A stretch of DNA of 64,000 nucleotides, taken from contig NZ_LXGN01000005.1 of NCBI RefSeq assembly GCF_009372255.1, positions 150,942 to 214,941 of the forward strand, read 5' to 3'. Position 1 is the first letter of the stretch. Each line of letters begins with the position of its first letter. Below, piece after piece: positions 38,823 through 48,127 of this stretch. Origin of the DNA: Acinetobacter guerrae. Lineage in GTDB: Bacteria > Pseudomonadota > Gammaproteobacteria > Pseudomonadales > Moraxellaceae. The notes under the pieces were generated by a model. The model made no database searches. It saw only the letters and a list, made by a program, of their open reading frames with translations, and was not told the origin of the DNA. The position numbers were made by a program, and so were the translations under genes.

Positions 38823-40235
38823 TTACTTCTTATCATCATTGCCGCCAAAAAGTGGTCCCATACCGCCACCACCGCCGCCAAATTGTTTCTGCATACCGCT
38901 TAATGAACGTAACATTTTGCTCATCCCAGATGGATTGGCAAATTTTTTCATCATCTTGGCCATTTGGCTATGTTGTTTCAGCAGTTTGTTAATCTCTGAA
39001 ACATCCATGCCACAGCCTGCTGCAATACGTTTTTTACGGCTTGGGTTAATGATGTGTGGATTTTTACGCTCTTTAGGCGTCATCGACTGGATAATCGCTT
39101 CCATCTTTTTGACTTGCTTTTCAGGATTTGCTTGCTCAATCGCCTGCTGAATGCCTGAATTACTCATTCCTGGAAGTTTATCCAGAAAGCCCATCATGCC
39201 GCCCATTTTTTTCATTTGCTCAAATTGCATTAGCATGTCTTCCAGATTGAAAGACCCGCCTTTTTGCAATTTTTTCGCCATTTTTTCGGCTTTATCTCGG
39301 TCGATTTTACGTTCGACTTCTTCGACAAGCGAGAGTACATCCCCCATGCCCAAGATACGCTGTGCTACACGTTCAGGATGAAATGGCTCAAGTGCATCTA
39401 GCTTTTCGCCCATCCCCAAGAACTTGATCGGCTTGCCCGTAATCGCACGAACTGAAAGCGCAGCACCACCACGCGCATCACCATCAGTTTTGGTCAAAAT
39501 AACGCCTGTTAAAGACAAGGCATCATTAAATGCTTTAGCAGTATTGGCTGCATCCTGACCTGTCATGGCATCAACGACAAACAGCGTTTCAGTTGGTTTT
39601 ACTGCTGCATGTAGTTCTTTAATTTCGCCCATCATGTCTTCATCGACATGCAAACGACCTGCTGTATCGACAATCAATACATCAGCAAATTGAATTTTTG
39701 CCTGTTCAATCGCACGATTGACAATGTCAATCGGCTTTTCTGAAGCATCGGACGGAATAAAGTCGGCTCCGACTTCAGCGGATACCGTTTGTAACTGTTT
39801 AATCGCTGCTGGACGATACACATCCGCAGAAACGGTCATTACTTTTTTCTTTTGACGTTCTTTTAAAAATCGCGCCAGTTTTGCCGCAGTTGTGGTTTTC
39901 CCTGCACCTTGTAAACCTGCAAGTAATACAACAACTGGAGGTTTGGCAGATAGATCAAGACTTTCATTCGCCTCGCCCATCATCTTGGTCAATTCGTCAT
40001 AAACGATTTTGACAAAGGCCTGACCCGGGGAAAGCTGAGTCATGACTTCCTGACCCAATGCCTGTTCCTTAACTTTCGCGATAAATTCACGAGTTACAGG
40101 TAACGCAACATCAGCCTCAAGAAGGGCCATACGCACTTCGCGCAAGGTGTCTTTAATATTGTCTTCGGTCAGCTGCCCTGAGCCAGTAACATTTCTTAAA
40201 CTCTGCGTGAGTCGTTCTGTTAAGGTATCAAACAT
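38823..40235 (-). CDS. ffh: Signal recognition particle protein Ffh
   Basis: 470 residues. The N domain (ALLEADVALP) and GTPase domain (GLQGAGKTTTAAKLA at about 106-120, DTAGR, TKTDGDARGG) precede the methionine-rich M domain that binds 4.5S RNA and signal sequences. The tail is glycine-rich (GGGGGGMGP). With 4.5S RNA and FtsY it targets membrane proteins. Divergent from the YpjD-like gene, a conserved arrangement. Confidence 0.97.
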   Translation of the reverse strand: MFDTLTERLTQSLRNVTGSGQLTEDNIKDTLREVRMALLEADVALPVTREFIAKVKEQALGQEVMTQLSPGQAFVKIVYDELTKMMGEANESLDLSAKPPVVVLLAGLQGAGKTTTAAKLARFLKERQKKKVMTVSADVYRPAAIKQLQTVSAEVGADFIPSDASEKPIDIVNRAIEQAKIQFADVLIVDTAGRLHVDEDMMGEIKELHAAVKPTETLFVVDAMTGQDAANTAKAFNDALSLTGVILTKTDGDARGGAALSVRAITGKPIKFLGMGEKLDALEPFHPERVAQRILGMGDVLSLVEEVERKIDRDKAEKMAKKLQKGGSFNLEDMLMQFEQMKKMGGMMGFLDKLPGMSNSGIQQAIEQANPEKQVKKMEAIIQSMTPKERKNPHIINPSRKKRIAAGCGMDVSEINKLLKQHSQMAKMMKKFANPSGMSKMLRSLSGMQKQFGGGGGGMGPLFGGNDDKK

Positions 40236-40431
40236 TGCAAAATCCGCTAAAAATGGCCAGTTGCAAAAAAATCTTTCTCAAAATAGAAAATTTATGCATA
40301 GATGCTATAGGATACTGTAGTTCGCCGCGAATTTATATCTTATGTAGATGAATTTTAGGGTCTGATGATATTCATTTATAATTAACACTGAATGATCAAA
40401 TGAAGCTCCAACTCCTGAATAAAGGTTTGAC

Positions 40432-41241
40432 ATGATTAGTCTCCCATTGGTTTACACCATTTTGGCACTCATCGCATATACCACTGCGTTTTGGTATCTG
40501 TTTATGAACCTGATGTCAAAACGTGAACCAAACCATTGGTTTTTAGGCTTAATACTGGCTTTAGGTCTGATCCTGCATGCAGGTGTGCTATCTCAGGATA
40601 TGCTGACACCACTGGGGATTAATTATGATGTATTTAACCTCATGTCATTTACTTCGGGTTTAATGTTGGTCTTAAGTTTGATCTTCAGCACATTCCGTCC
40701 GACACTTGCACTCAACCTGATTGGTATTCCTGTAGCTGCCACAGGTCTGATTCTTGGATTCGCCTTTAGTCAGCCTAATCAATTTATAGAGCAACATTCA
40801 TTAGGTCTAGATTTACATATTATTTTGTCACTATCTGCCTATGCTGTTTTACTCATGGCAACCATTCATGCCATCTTGATGTGGCTTCAAAATCAGGAAC
40901 TTAGAAAGAAACAAAAAAGTCGTTTTTGGGTCAATTTACTACCCTCATTTCAAGCGATGGAATCTTTATTGTTTGATTTGCTCAGGACTGGCTTTGTACT
41001 ACTCACCATTGCTTTACTGTTTGGTTTCTTTACCATCGATGACTTTTTTGGTCAGCATCTGGCCCATAAAACTGCATTTAGTATTATTTCATGGTTCATC
41101 TATGGGGCTTTATTACTGGGTCACACCAAGTTTGGCTGGCGTGGACAAAAAGCCATTCGTTTCACTCTGATTGGGTTTATTCTCTTGGCAATCGGGTTTA
41201 TTGGCAGTAAATTTGTGCTAGAAATGATTCTACATCGGTAA
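40432..41241 (+). CDS. YpjD-like inner-membrane protein (CcsA/cytochrome c assembly family)
   Basis: 269 residues with about eight membrane helices. Resembles E. coli YpjD, a member of the cytochrome c assembly (CcsA/CcmC) superfamily usually found next to ffh. Histidines in LALGLILHAGVL and HIILSLSAYAVLLMATIHAIL are those of the family core. E. coli YpjD has been connected to magnesium/cobalt handling, so a role in cytochrome c maturation should not be assumed. Confidence 0.8.
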   Translation: MISLPLVYTILALIAYTTAFWYLFMNLMSKREPNHWFLGLILALGLILHAGVLSQDMLTPLGINYDVFNLMSFTSGLMLVLSLIFSTFRPTLALNLIGIPVAATGLILGFAFSQPNQFIEQHSLGLDLHIILSLSAYAVLLMATIHAILMWLQNQELRKKQKSRFWVNLLPSFQAMESLLFDLLRTGFVLLTIALLFGFFTIDDFFGQHLAHKTAFSIISWFIYGALLLGHTKFGWRGQKAIRFTLIGFILLAIGFIGSKFVLEMILHR

Positions 41242-41268
41242 TTTTTTAAATTTACAGCACACACTAGA

Positions 41269-41311
41269 CAGCGTTATACAGATGCCGTATAAACGCTGTT
41301 TTTATTTTCAG
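41269..41311 (+). terminator. Terminator between ypjD-like gene and dusC
   Basis: ACAGCGTTATAC with GTATAAACGCTGT (one bulge) followed by TTTTTATTTT. The dusC GTG starts just 12 nt further on, so the hairpin and U-tract lie immediately before the dusC ribosome binding region. dusC thus either has a promoter inside the hairpin region or depends on read-through. Confidence 0.65.
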
Positions 41312-41322
41312 GTAATGTTGCC

Positions 41323-42252
41323 GTGAAGCTAGTTCTTGCACCAATGGAAGGATTAACCGATCCAATTATGCGAGATGTGCTCACACATACAGGTCATTTT
41401 GACTGGTGTGTGACGGAGTTTATTCGTGTCACAGAAAGTATTTTACCTGATCATGTCTACTATAATTATTGTCCAGAACTTCTCACCGATGGCAAAACAG
41501 CCGCAGGTACACCTGTCCATGTACAGTTTTTGGGAAATCATCCTGAAATGTTGGCTGCCAATGCCGCCAAAGTCGTAGAGTTAGGAGCACCTGCCATCGA
41601 CTTAAACTTCGGTTGTCCTGCTAAAACGGTCAATCGCCATCGTGGTGGTTCGATTTTATTAGATGAACCTGATGTCGTTCATCTACTCGTCAAAGCTGTT
41701 CGAGATGCGGTCCCTGCACATATTCCTGTTTCCGCCAAAATGCGTTTGGGTTATCTGGATGAACACCATACGCTAGACAATGCACACGCGATTGAAGATG
41801 CAGGCGCAAACTGGCTTACAGTACATGCACGTACCAAAGCAGATGGTTATACCCCACCTGCATATTGGGAAAAAATTCAGCCCATTCAGGAAGCATTAAA
41901 AATCAATGTCATTGCCAATGGTGAAATCTGGAACAATGCAGATGCCAAAGCTTGCCAGCAGCAATCTGCCTGTCAGGATTTGATGATTGGTCGTGGTGCT
42001 GTGACAACACCAGATTTAACCTTATGTATTCGTCAAAATAGGGATGAAGCACTGCTCTCTTGGCAGGAACTGGTCGAATTACAACTACGCTTTGTCAACG
42101 GTGCATTTAAGACTGAAATTGGAATGGTCGGACGTTATAAGCAATGGCTTGGAATGATGAGCAAAGCTTATCCTGAAGCCAAAGCCCTTTGGAATGAGAT
42201 AAAACGGTTAAAAACACTTGAAGAAATTGTAGGAAAATTACAATCGAATTGA
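41323..42252 (+). CDS. dusC: tRNA-dihydrouridine synthase C
   Basis: 309 residues, flavin-dependent reductase of uridine 16 in tRNA D-loops. Begins APMEGLTDPIMRDVL, with catalytic C98 in NFGCPAKTVNRHRGG, MRLGYLD and HARTKADGY. These match the DusC branch (longer N-terminal tail WCVTEFIRV and GYTPPAYWEK) better than DusA or DusB. GTG start. Confidence 0.9.
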   Translation: MKLVLAPMEGLTDPIMRDVLTHTGHFDWCVTEFIRVTESILPDHVYYNYCPELLTDGKTAAGTPVHVQFLGNHPEMLAANAAKVVELGAPAIDLNFGCPAKTVNRHRGGSILLDEPDVVHLLVKAVRDAVPAHIPVSAKMRLGYLDEHHTLDNAHAIEDAGANWLTVHARTKADGYTPPAYWEKIQPIQEALKINVIANGEIWNNADAKACQQQSACQDLMIGRGAVTTPDLTLCIRQNRDEALLSWQELVELQLRFVNGAFKTEIGMVGRYKQWLGMMSKAYPEAKALWNEIKRLKTLEEIVGKLQSN

Positions 42253-42274
42253 TAAAAGTCTCACTTTTTCAAGA

Positions 42275-43339
42275 TCAAGAAACTGAACGGGTTATCGAAA
42301 CGTAGGTTGGTAATTGCCATGCGCCTTTAGGAAAACCTTTACAAAGTCCCGTTGTAGCCAAATAACTGACAACAAATTTCTGCCCATTCCACGCCCACTC
42401 TTTAATCGATTCACAATCATTTCTACTTTGAGGTGAATGTCTTGCAAAAATATGGCCTTCACTATAGCTAGAACCCGACAGCGTCACTAACTGCTGGATC
42501 GATGTAAATTGAGCATCCATCACCCAGTAAACCAACTCGGACTGATTTTGATGCTTACATGGACTTTCCACCAGAACTTGATTTTGAGTAATGGGATAAA
42601 TCGATATTCGGGTATTTTCTGGAAAATGAGTCTGTAATAATAAAGGGCAATCCTGCGCAGAAATTACTTTTTTTAGCTGCCCCAAAAGTTGTTGCGATTG
42701 AGAGCTTTCAATCGGAAAATGTTGGGTCGGTTTTCGTATAAAACCATACATCACTATTTCTGGAATTTGCCCTCGAAGATTAGATTCAATGCGGTTTTGA
42801 GGTTGCTTATTTTGAAGCATCGCTGAAGATGAATAGCTTTCTTCATGTTGGATTTCATTCATTTTTTGCAGAACCTGATCCCCACCTCTGCTCGATAATT
42901 CCCATTGTTTTTGAGCCATCTTAAACTTGATCTTTTGCTTCAATTTCACCGCTTTTATCATCGCATTGGTTTGCGATAGAGTTAAACGCCCAGTTTGTGG
43001 AATAGAGTCTTGAGCAATCGTTCCGTAGTTTTTGTTTTGGATATACAACGTGACTTTACGATCAGAAAATGCCTGACTTAATCCTCCTGATAAATCTTGA
43101 TCAAGGATTTTAATTTGTGCAATCGAAGCTGTATCACGCCCCAAATATCGTGTGAATAAAATAGAAACTGCATAGTGGCTTGCATCATTTTGATACCCTG
43201 CCATTCGACAGGTTTTCGTATTATCACATGCAAGCACCCAGTCACCCGACTCAAGATAGTTTCCAGACTGAGGAGCAGCATAAGTATTGGATAAAACAAT
43301 ACAACCCAACATACTCATCAGCAGAATTTTTTTCATCAA
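42275..43339 (-). CDS. DUF1176 domain protein with signal peptide
   Basis: 354 residues. A cleavable signal (LLMSMLGCIVLSNTYAA) leads into DWVLACDNTKTCRMAGYQ, the DUF1176 start seen in many proteobacterial exported proteins. Several paired cysteines (CDNTKTC; CPLL; CKHQ) suggest disulfides, so it is probably periplasmic. Function unknown. It lies 24 nt after the broken ltrA gene on the same strand. Confidence 0.78.
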   Translation of the reverse strand: MMKKILLMSMLGCIVLSNTYAAPQSGNYLESGDWVLACDNTKTCRMAGYQNDASHYAVSILFTRYLGRDTASIAQIKILDQDLSGGLSQAFSDRKVTLYIQNKNYGTIAQDSIPQTGRLTLSQTNAMIKAVKLKQKIKFKMAQKQWELSSRGGDQVLQKMNEIQHEESYSSSAMLQNKQPQNRIESNLRGQIPEIVMYGFIRKPTQHFPIESSQSQQLLGQLKKVISAQDCPLLLQTHFPENTRISIYPITQNQVLVESPCKHQNQSELVYWVMDAQFTSIQQLVTLSGSSYSEGHIFARHSPQSRNDCESIKEWAWNGQKFVVSYLATTGLCKGFPKGAWQLPTYVSITRSVS

Positions 43340-43363
43340 TATCCTTAGGTCAATAGAGTGAAC

Positions 43364-44556
43364 TCAATGCGATTGTGGTTTAGAGCTTCGATCTTCCAAA
43401 TAGCATTTTGAAAAGATCAATCGCAATGCATACACGATTGCCATTAGAAAAACGCCTAAACCAATATTTGGAGAAATTGCAGGAATACAAAAAATAATCA
43501 GCGCTGTAATCGGATATAACCAGCGTCTGAATCCGGACAAATAGGCAAACTCATTCAATAGCCAAAGACTAGTGGTATAACCCAGTAAAGTGACAGCAAC
43601 CGTATATTGCATAAATTGAGGACTAATTTCTGAACGACCTAAAGCCACATCTACCGCAGCGGCCAATGCAGCACCTACTGCCGCAACACTGATAAAAATA
43701 AAATAATGTCCATATCCCCATAAAATGCATGTTTACTACTTTTGAGTAAATGGTGGGCATCTCGATCAAAATAAGCCCACCACATGGTAAACATCATCAT
43801 CAGACCACCTACCATTAATAAAATGATATCTGGATGAACAATATGAGTGGCTAAATCATCTTGAATGGCTTTATAGCAAGCGACAACAGACTCACCCAAT
43901 ACAATAATAGTCAGTAATGAATAACGCTCTGCGATATGATGAGGATGCCATGAGGTCGGATTTCCCCATTCTGCAAAAATCGGAACACTTAACTCAAGCA
44001 CGAGCAATAATAAAAATAGCTCAAAAGTAAAATTGATAGGTGAAAAATGAAAAAACAGCCAACCAATTTGAACAAAAATAATGCCAAAGCCATAACGTAG
44101 AGCCACAGTACGATGTGCAGGATCATGCCGTGCTGCACGAAACCATTGACTCACCAAAGCCAAACGCATAATGACATAACCAATAATAATGATATCAAAA
44201 TCATGATGATGAAAGACATCAGGGATACCTGCCGCCATCACCAAAGAACCCACAATCTGCACAAAAGTCATGAGTCGATAAAACATATCATCATTGTCAT
44301 AGGCGGAAGCGAACCAAGTAAAATTCATCCATGCCCACCACAGAGCGAAAAAAACCATAAAGTAATATGGCAATGCGCTCCATAGATGATTTTCAATAAT
44401 CGCATGATGTAGTTGCTGACCCGCCTCAGCAATTGCGACCACAAAAATCAAGTCAAATAATAATTCAAGCGGCGTTGCCACTCGGTGATTCTCATGAGGA
44501 TCACGTGCAGCCACTGGACGTAATGCCAAATGTTTAAATGTTTCGAATAAGCTCAT
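43364..44556 (-). pseudogene. ltrA: Low temperature requirement protein LtrA, single-base frameshift
   Basis: A ten-helix LtrA-family membrane protein of about 397 residues, broken into two frames. The first (from 44556) is good LtrA until SSKHAF and then runs out of frame to a stop at 43675. The second continues the protein as LWGYGHYFIFISVAAVGAALA onwards. Reading back one base at the run of four T on the coding strand (A-run 43722-43725) joins them exactly: a fifth T would restore SSKHAFLWGYG. It is a homopolymer deletion, real or a sequencing error. The family has been tied to growth at low temperature in Listeria. Confidence 0.8.
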
Positions 44557-44665
44557 TATTTACGTTTCTTTTGTTTTTTGTGACTTAAGCTGAATATTCT
44601 AAGTGAAATGAGATTGAAGTTTTAACTATTTTCATCATCGCTATTTCAAGTTTTATCTGGTTGAA

Positions 44666-45112
44666 TCAAGGCTCAGCCAAAATGTAGAGCGGTTGTTGTT
44701 TTTCACAATCATAAGGCATTGAAATATGTTCGTGTACCACTTTCCATTTTTCTGATTCTTTATAAAAGCCCACAGTCGTACGACACCACGGTATATCATC
44801 AGCCGAAGTTTGGGCATCCCCTAATACTTTGGAATAACAATGTAAAAAAACAATATTGTCATCAGCATAGATTTTGAGTCTGCGTCGCTGAACTTGAATA
44901 TTGTCTCCAAAATAAGGAAAACACTGTTGCCAAAGTTTACGATAAGCCTGTATATCATCTACTTGTAAAGCAACATCAAAAACACTGACTTTGTCTGAAT
45001 AGTCCTGAGTCATGGCGTGAAGATCATGCTCCTGTAAGCCTTGATCCCATATTTGTATAAGAGCCAAAATTTCTTCAGCACGGTCTTTATTCCCAATAAT
45101 TTCGAACTCCAC
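44666..45112 (-). CDS. SnoaL-like/NTF2-fold protein
   Basis: About 148 residues from GTG 45112 (GGGGA 6 nt upstream). Cone-shaped SnoaL/DUF4440 fold with DQGLQEHDLHAMTQDYSDKVSVFDVA and WCRTTVGFYKESEKWKVVHEHISMPYD. Similar proteins are often stress-linked but their ligands are unknown. A longer frame would add 20 residues with no conserved content. Confidence 0.75.
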   Translation of the reverse strand: MEFEIIGNKDRAEEILALIQIWDQGLQEHDLHAMTQDYSDKVSVFDVALQVDDIQAYRKLWQQCFPYFGDNIQVQRRRLKIYADDNIVFLHCYSKVLGDAQTSADDIPWCRTTVGFYKESEKWKVVHEHISMPYDCEKQQPLYILAEP

Positions 45113-45272
45113 TGACTTCCCCTTTATTGTTCTTATAACCGAATTAGCTTGGCAAAAAATGGGGGAATCCACCAGTTAAAATTTGTGCAATTCAGGTAAA
45201 TTACATCTTTCTATCAAAAAAATGGGACAGAAAAACCATCGCAAGGATGGTTTGATTTATATGCTGAATTTA

Positions 45273-45617
45273 CTAAGCGTCAGTTGTCGTTAAATCTTTG
45301 ACAGTAGTGGTCGCACCATTGGTTTTCACTGAATCAATGCCTTTATCTCTTGACTGTTCAGAAGCGTAAAACTGGCTTGTTCCAATAACCTGATGATTTG
45401 CAGCTTTAAGATTAAAATAAGGTTTATCATTTTTTGCAGTTAATTTTTCATAGCGAGCATCATCGCTACTATTGTTTTGCACCGAAGTAATACCATTTTC
45501 AGCAGAAGCTTTAGCTTTGTAAAGCTCACTGGTTAAAATAATCTCACCATTGCCTGCCTTGAGTACAAAACGAAACTGACCATCTTTTGCCTTGCTCAAC
45601 TCATACCATCCCGCCAT
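45273..45617 (-). CDS. YegP-like DUF1508 protein, two tandem repeats
   Basis: About 114 residues from ATG 45617. Two DUF1508 repeats (each about 50 residues: WYELSKAKDGQFRFVLKAGNGEIILTSELYK, and YFNLKAANHQVIGTSQFYASEQSRDKGIDSVKTN), as in E. coli YegP. AGAGGTG ribosome binding site. Small cytoplasmic protein of unknown role. Confidence 0.85.
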   Translation of the reverse strand: MAGWYELSKAKDGQFRFVLKAGNGEIILTSELYKAKASAENGITSVQNNSSDDARYEKLTAKNDKPYFNLKAANHQVIGTSQFYASEQSRDKGIDSVKTNGATTTVKDLTTTDA

Positions 45618-45759
45618 GACGCACCTCTTGTTGTGTTTTGTTTTATGCTTTATTTTTAAAATCTCATTATGAAATATAGATGATTTTTCGTTCAAAATCA
45701 GCTTATTTTTTATTCTTTTTGTAGTTTAACGATGCCCATTCATAAAAAAACTAGAGTGA

Positions 45760-46167
45760 TTAAAACTTTCTAAATACAACATCCCCACTAAAATTCAGGC
45801 TGTCTTGAACACGTTGTTTTTGAATAGGGCTTAATTCATCTAACTCAAAAAAAGCGTATTGTGAATGTTCATCACTTAGTTGAATCTGGGCATAATCATC
45901 AGGCAAATGACAGCGAAAAATACTGACATGAGCATTAATATCTCTATGCAAATAAATTCCAGATAAATAATCTACACAAACGACCAAGCCCAATTCTTCT
46001 TCGCATTCCCGTTGCAATCCCTGCAATATAGTTTCGTCAGGATCTATACCACCACCTGGCAAACCCCACGCAAAATTTCCGTAATTGGCTTTGAGCAATA
46101 GAACTTTTTTATCTGCATTGGTAATGACAGCATGCGCCCCAACCCGATACAGATCAGAAAAAGCCAT
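45760..46167 (-). CDS. Nudix hydrolase
   Basis: About 135 residues from ATG 46167 (GGAG seven nt upstream). The Nudix box is present in full: GGGIDPDETILQGLQRECEEELG, giving G-x5-E-x7-R-E-x2-E-E-x-G. It hydrolyses a nucleoside diphosphate linked to some group X; substrate not set. Upstream ATG or TTG codons at 46179-46182 fall in a tandem repeat and are less likely starts. Confidence 0.85.
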   Translation of the reverse strand: MAFSDLYRVGAHAVITNADKKVLLLKANYGNFAWGLPGGGIDPDETILQGLQRECEEELGLVVCVDYLSGIYLHRDINAHVSIFRCHLPDDYAQIQLSDEHSQYAFFELDELSPIQKQRVQDSLNFSGDVVFRKF

Positions 46168-46177
46168 AAACTGCTCC

Positions 46178-46209
46178 ATCAAAACTATCTATCAAAACTA
46201 TCTATCAAA
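46178..46209. repeat. 13-bp tandem repeat at the Nudix gene start
   Basis: ATCAAAACTATCT occurs twice directly (46178-46190, 46191-46203) with a partial third copy. It lies just upstream of the Nudix ribosome binding site, in the expected 5' leader. Confidence 0.75.
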
Positions 46210-46233
46210 TAAAAGGGAGAACTTATCTCCCTT
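46209..46233 (-). terminator. phnA/yjdM terminator
   Basis: AAGGGAGA, five-base loop, TCTCCCTT with TTTTATTTG on the minus strand. Ends the phnA-like transcript about 15 nt after the stop, before the Nudix gene. Confidence 0.8.
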
Positions 46234-46246
46234 CGTTCACTGATCA

Positions 46247-46591
46247 TTATGCTTTTTTTACAAACTCAGATTTAAGTTTCATTTGACCAAAGCCTTCAAT
46301 TTTACAATCAATATTGTGACCATCTGCTGCATCTGGAACCAGTCGGATTGTTTTTACTTTTGTTCCAACTTTAACTACAGAGGATGATCCTTTCACCTTT
46401 AAGTCCTTGATGACTGTAACGCTATCACCATCAACCAAAACATTACCATTGGCGTCCTTAATAATAGTACTCGCATCGTCCTGATGGGTTTCACCTTCTT
46501 TCCACTCATTCGCACATTCTGGACAAATTAACAGGTCGCCATCTTGATAAGTATATTCTGATTGGCATTTTGGACAATGAGGTAAAGACAT
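46247..46591 (-). CDS. yjdM: YjdM/PhnA zinc-ribbon protein
   Basis: 114 residues. An N-terminal zinc ribbon (CPKC ... CPEC) and the YjdM-like body ([40 protein letters not shown]) are diagnostic. Despite the old name phnA, it is not a phosphonate-degrading enzyme in most bacteria. Role unknown. It ends at a terminator. Confidence 0.9.
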   Translation of the reverse strand: MSLPHCPKCQSEYTYQDGDLLICPECANEWKEGETHQDDASTIIKDANGNVLVDGDSVTVIKDLKVKGSSSVVKVGTKVKTIRLVPDAADGHNIDCKIEGFGQMKLKSEFVKKA

Positions 46592-46708
46592 AAAAAAACT
46601 CTAAAAGCCTTATTATGACGTGATTTCAGCTAAAGATCAAAAAACCATGTTTTTTGTAAGGGTAAACATCTAGCCGATTTACCTATCTATCCTAGTACTT
46701 AAATTGCC

Positions 46709-46727
46709 GATCTATACTCTGTAGATC
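46709..46727. repeat. Palindrome upstream of the yjdM gene
   Basis: GATCTA, seven bases, TAGATC in the 230-nt gap between yjdM and rraB. A longer AGAGGA/TCCTCT hairpin follows near 46776-46803 with no T-run on the minus strand. Possible operator or weak terminator for rraB. Confidence 0.35.
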
Positions 46728-46821
46728 AAACAACCTATTAAAAGAATGATGATTTACCTAAACTACAAAGCTTACAGAGGAGTTACGATTAGCAATTCCT
46801 CTTAAAATTATATTCATCTGA

Positions 46822-47205
46822 TTAACTTTCTAGATGTTCATCATCTTCATATTCATACAAATAGCTCATACACCCCCAACCATCGTACTCACCATTAAAT
46901 TCTTGTGCAATGCGGTTAAACCACTCTTCAAGATCCTGTATGTCTTCGTACTCTGGAATCATGGTCACATGAATATTTAATATCCAAAGATCGGAACCAT
47001 CGATATGTTGGTCTTCCTGAAAAAAAGAAACTTTTTGTTCCTGATGCAGTAAATGCAAAGCGCATTTTTCAATCTGTTCCTGCGTTTTAAATACAATGCT
47101 GAATTCGAATTCATGTGGCTCAGTAAGATCGTTGCCATCTTCAATCATTTGCCAAAGTACATTGCCATTATCATCGTCTGGAAAAAGTTCGTAATTGCGG
47201 CTCAT
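46822..47205 (-). CDS. rraB: Regulator of RNase E activity B
   Basis: 127 residues, very acidic, with FPDDDNGNVLWQMIEDGNDL at the start and FNGEYDGWGCMSYLYE near the end, the RraB-family motif. RraB binds RNase E and restrains its cleavage in E. coli. Family-level confidence is good; that this copy inhibits RNase E here is inferred. Confidence 0.85.
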   Translation of the reverse strand: MSRNYELFPDDDNGNVLWQMIEDGNDLTEPHEFEFSIVFKTQEQIEKCALHLLHQEQKVSFFQEDQHIDGSDLWILNIHVTMIPEYEDIQDLEEWFNRIAQEFNGEYDGWGCMSYLYEYEDDEHLES

Positions 47206-47328
47206 TGTCGTTATCCATTGTTATGATTGTGATAGCTCAATAGCTTAACCCAGTTTTATGTCAGTTTGGAGTTAATTTATACGCATTTTGTTGATCAATT
47301 TTAAAAACTATTTAACCGAAATAGCAGC

Positions 47329-47991
47329 CTAAAAAGGGACACTAATCTCAAGGTTTAGCTCAATCCCAGAGAAAGGCTGTGTAAAACTAAGACAAGCTGC
47401 ATGTAAAGCCATGCGCGGCAAATAAAATGCCAATGGATCTGGATGATACAGCTTGTCCCCCATAATCGGATGTCCAAGATGTTGCATATGCAGCCTTAGC
47501 TGATGAGAGCGTCCAGTTACTGGTTCCAATAAAACCCGACTATATTGATGCTCAGGATCATAGCCTAATAATTGATACAAAGTTTTAGCCGGCTTACCTT
47601 GTTCAAAATCTACTTTTTGTTTGGGACGATTGGGCCAGTCTGTAATTAGCGGAACCTCTACACAACCTGTATCAGCAATTTCCCCTTGTACCAATGCGAT
47701 ATAATATTTTTTAATTTTCCGAGTCTGAAAAACTTTACTCATTGCGATTTCAGCTTGGCGATGCTTGGCAAATAACAACAAACCAGAAGTTGCCATATCT
47801 AAACGATGCGTGACTTTCGCATGTGGATACTGCTTTAAAACACGTAAATAGGCACTGTCCTGATGTTGTGGTAAACGTCCCATCACCGACAATAAACCTG
47901 CGGGTTTATTCACGACAATCAAATCAGCATCTTCATAAACCGTCTCCAAAGGCTCAAGCGGCGGTTGATAAATGAAATGATGTGAAGACAT
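47329..47991 (-). CDS. rluA: RluA-family 23S rRNA/tRNA pseudouridine synthase
   Basis: About 220 residues from ATG 47991. Catalytic D65 in THRLDMATSGLLLF and VNKPAGLLS match RluA. No S4 domain is present, as expected for RluA itself, which modifies 23S U746 and tRNA U32. The TGRSHQLRLHMQHLGHPIMGD region is normal. GTG at 48000 is the alternative start. Confidence 0.85.
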   Translation of the reverse strand: MSSHHFIYQPPLEPLETVYEDADLIVVNKPAGLLSVMGRLPQHQDSAYLRVLKQYPHAKVTHRLDMATSGLLLFAKHRQAEIAMSKVFQTRKIKKYYIALVQGEIADTGCVEVPLITDWPNRPKQKVDFEQGKPAKTLYQLLGYDPEHQYSRVLLEPVTGRSHQLRLHMQHLGHPIMGDKLYHPDPLAFYLPRMALHAACLSFTQPFSGIELNLEISVPF

Positions 47992-48076
47992 ACGAATCAC
48001 AAAACAATAAAAATTTCGCGCAAGATATCAATGCCAATTTAGCCTGTCAAGATTGATTAGCGCAGACCAAAGCATA

Positions 48077-48099
48077 TAAAAAGCTGCCCGAAAGCAGCT
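48077..48099 (-). terminator. Patatin gene terminator
   Basis: AGCTGC, six-base loop, GCAGCT followed by TTTTTAT on the minus strand, about 30 nt after the patatin gene stop. Confidence 0.8.
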
Positions 48100-48127
48100 A
48101 TAAAAAATCATCTATTTAGCTATAGCT

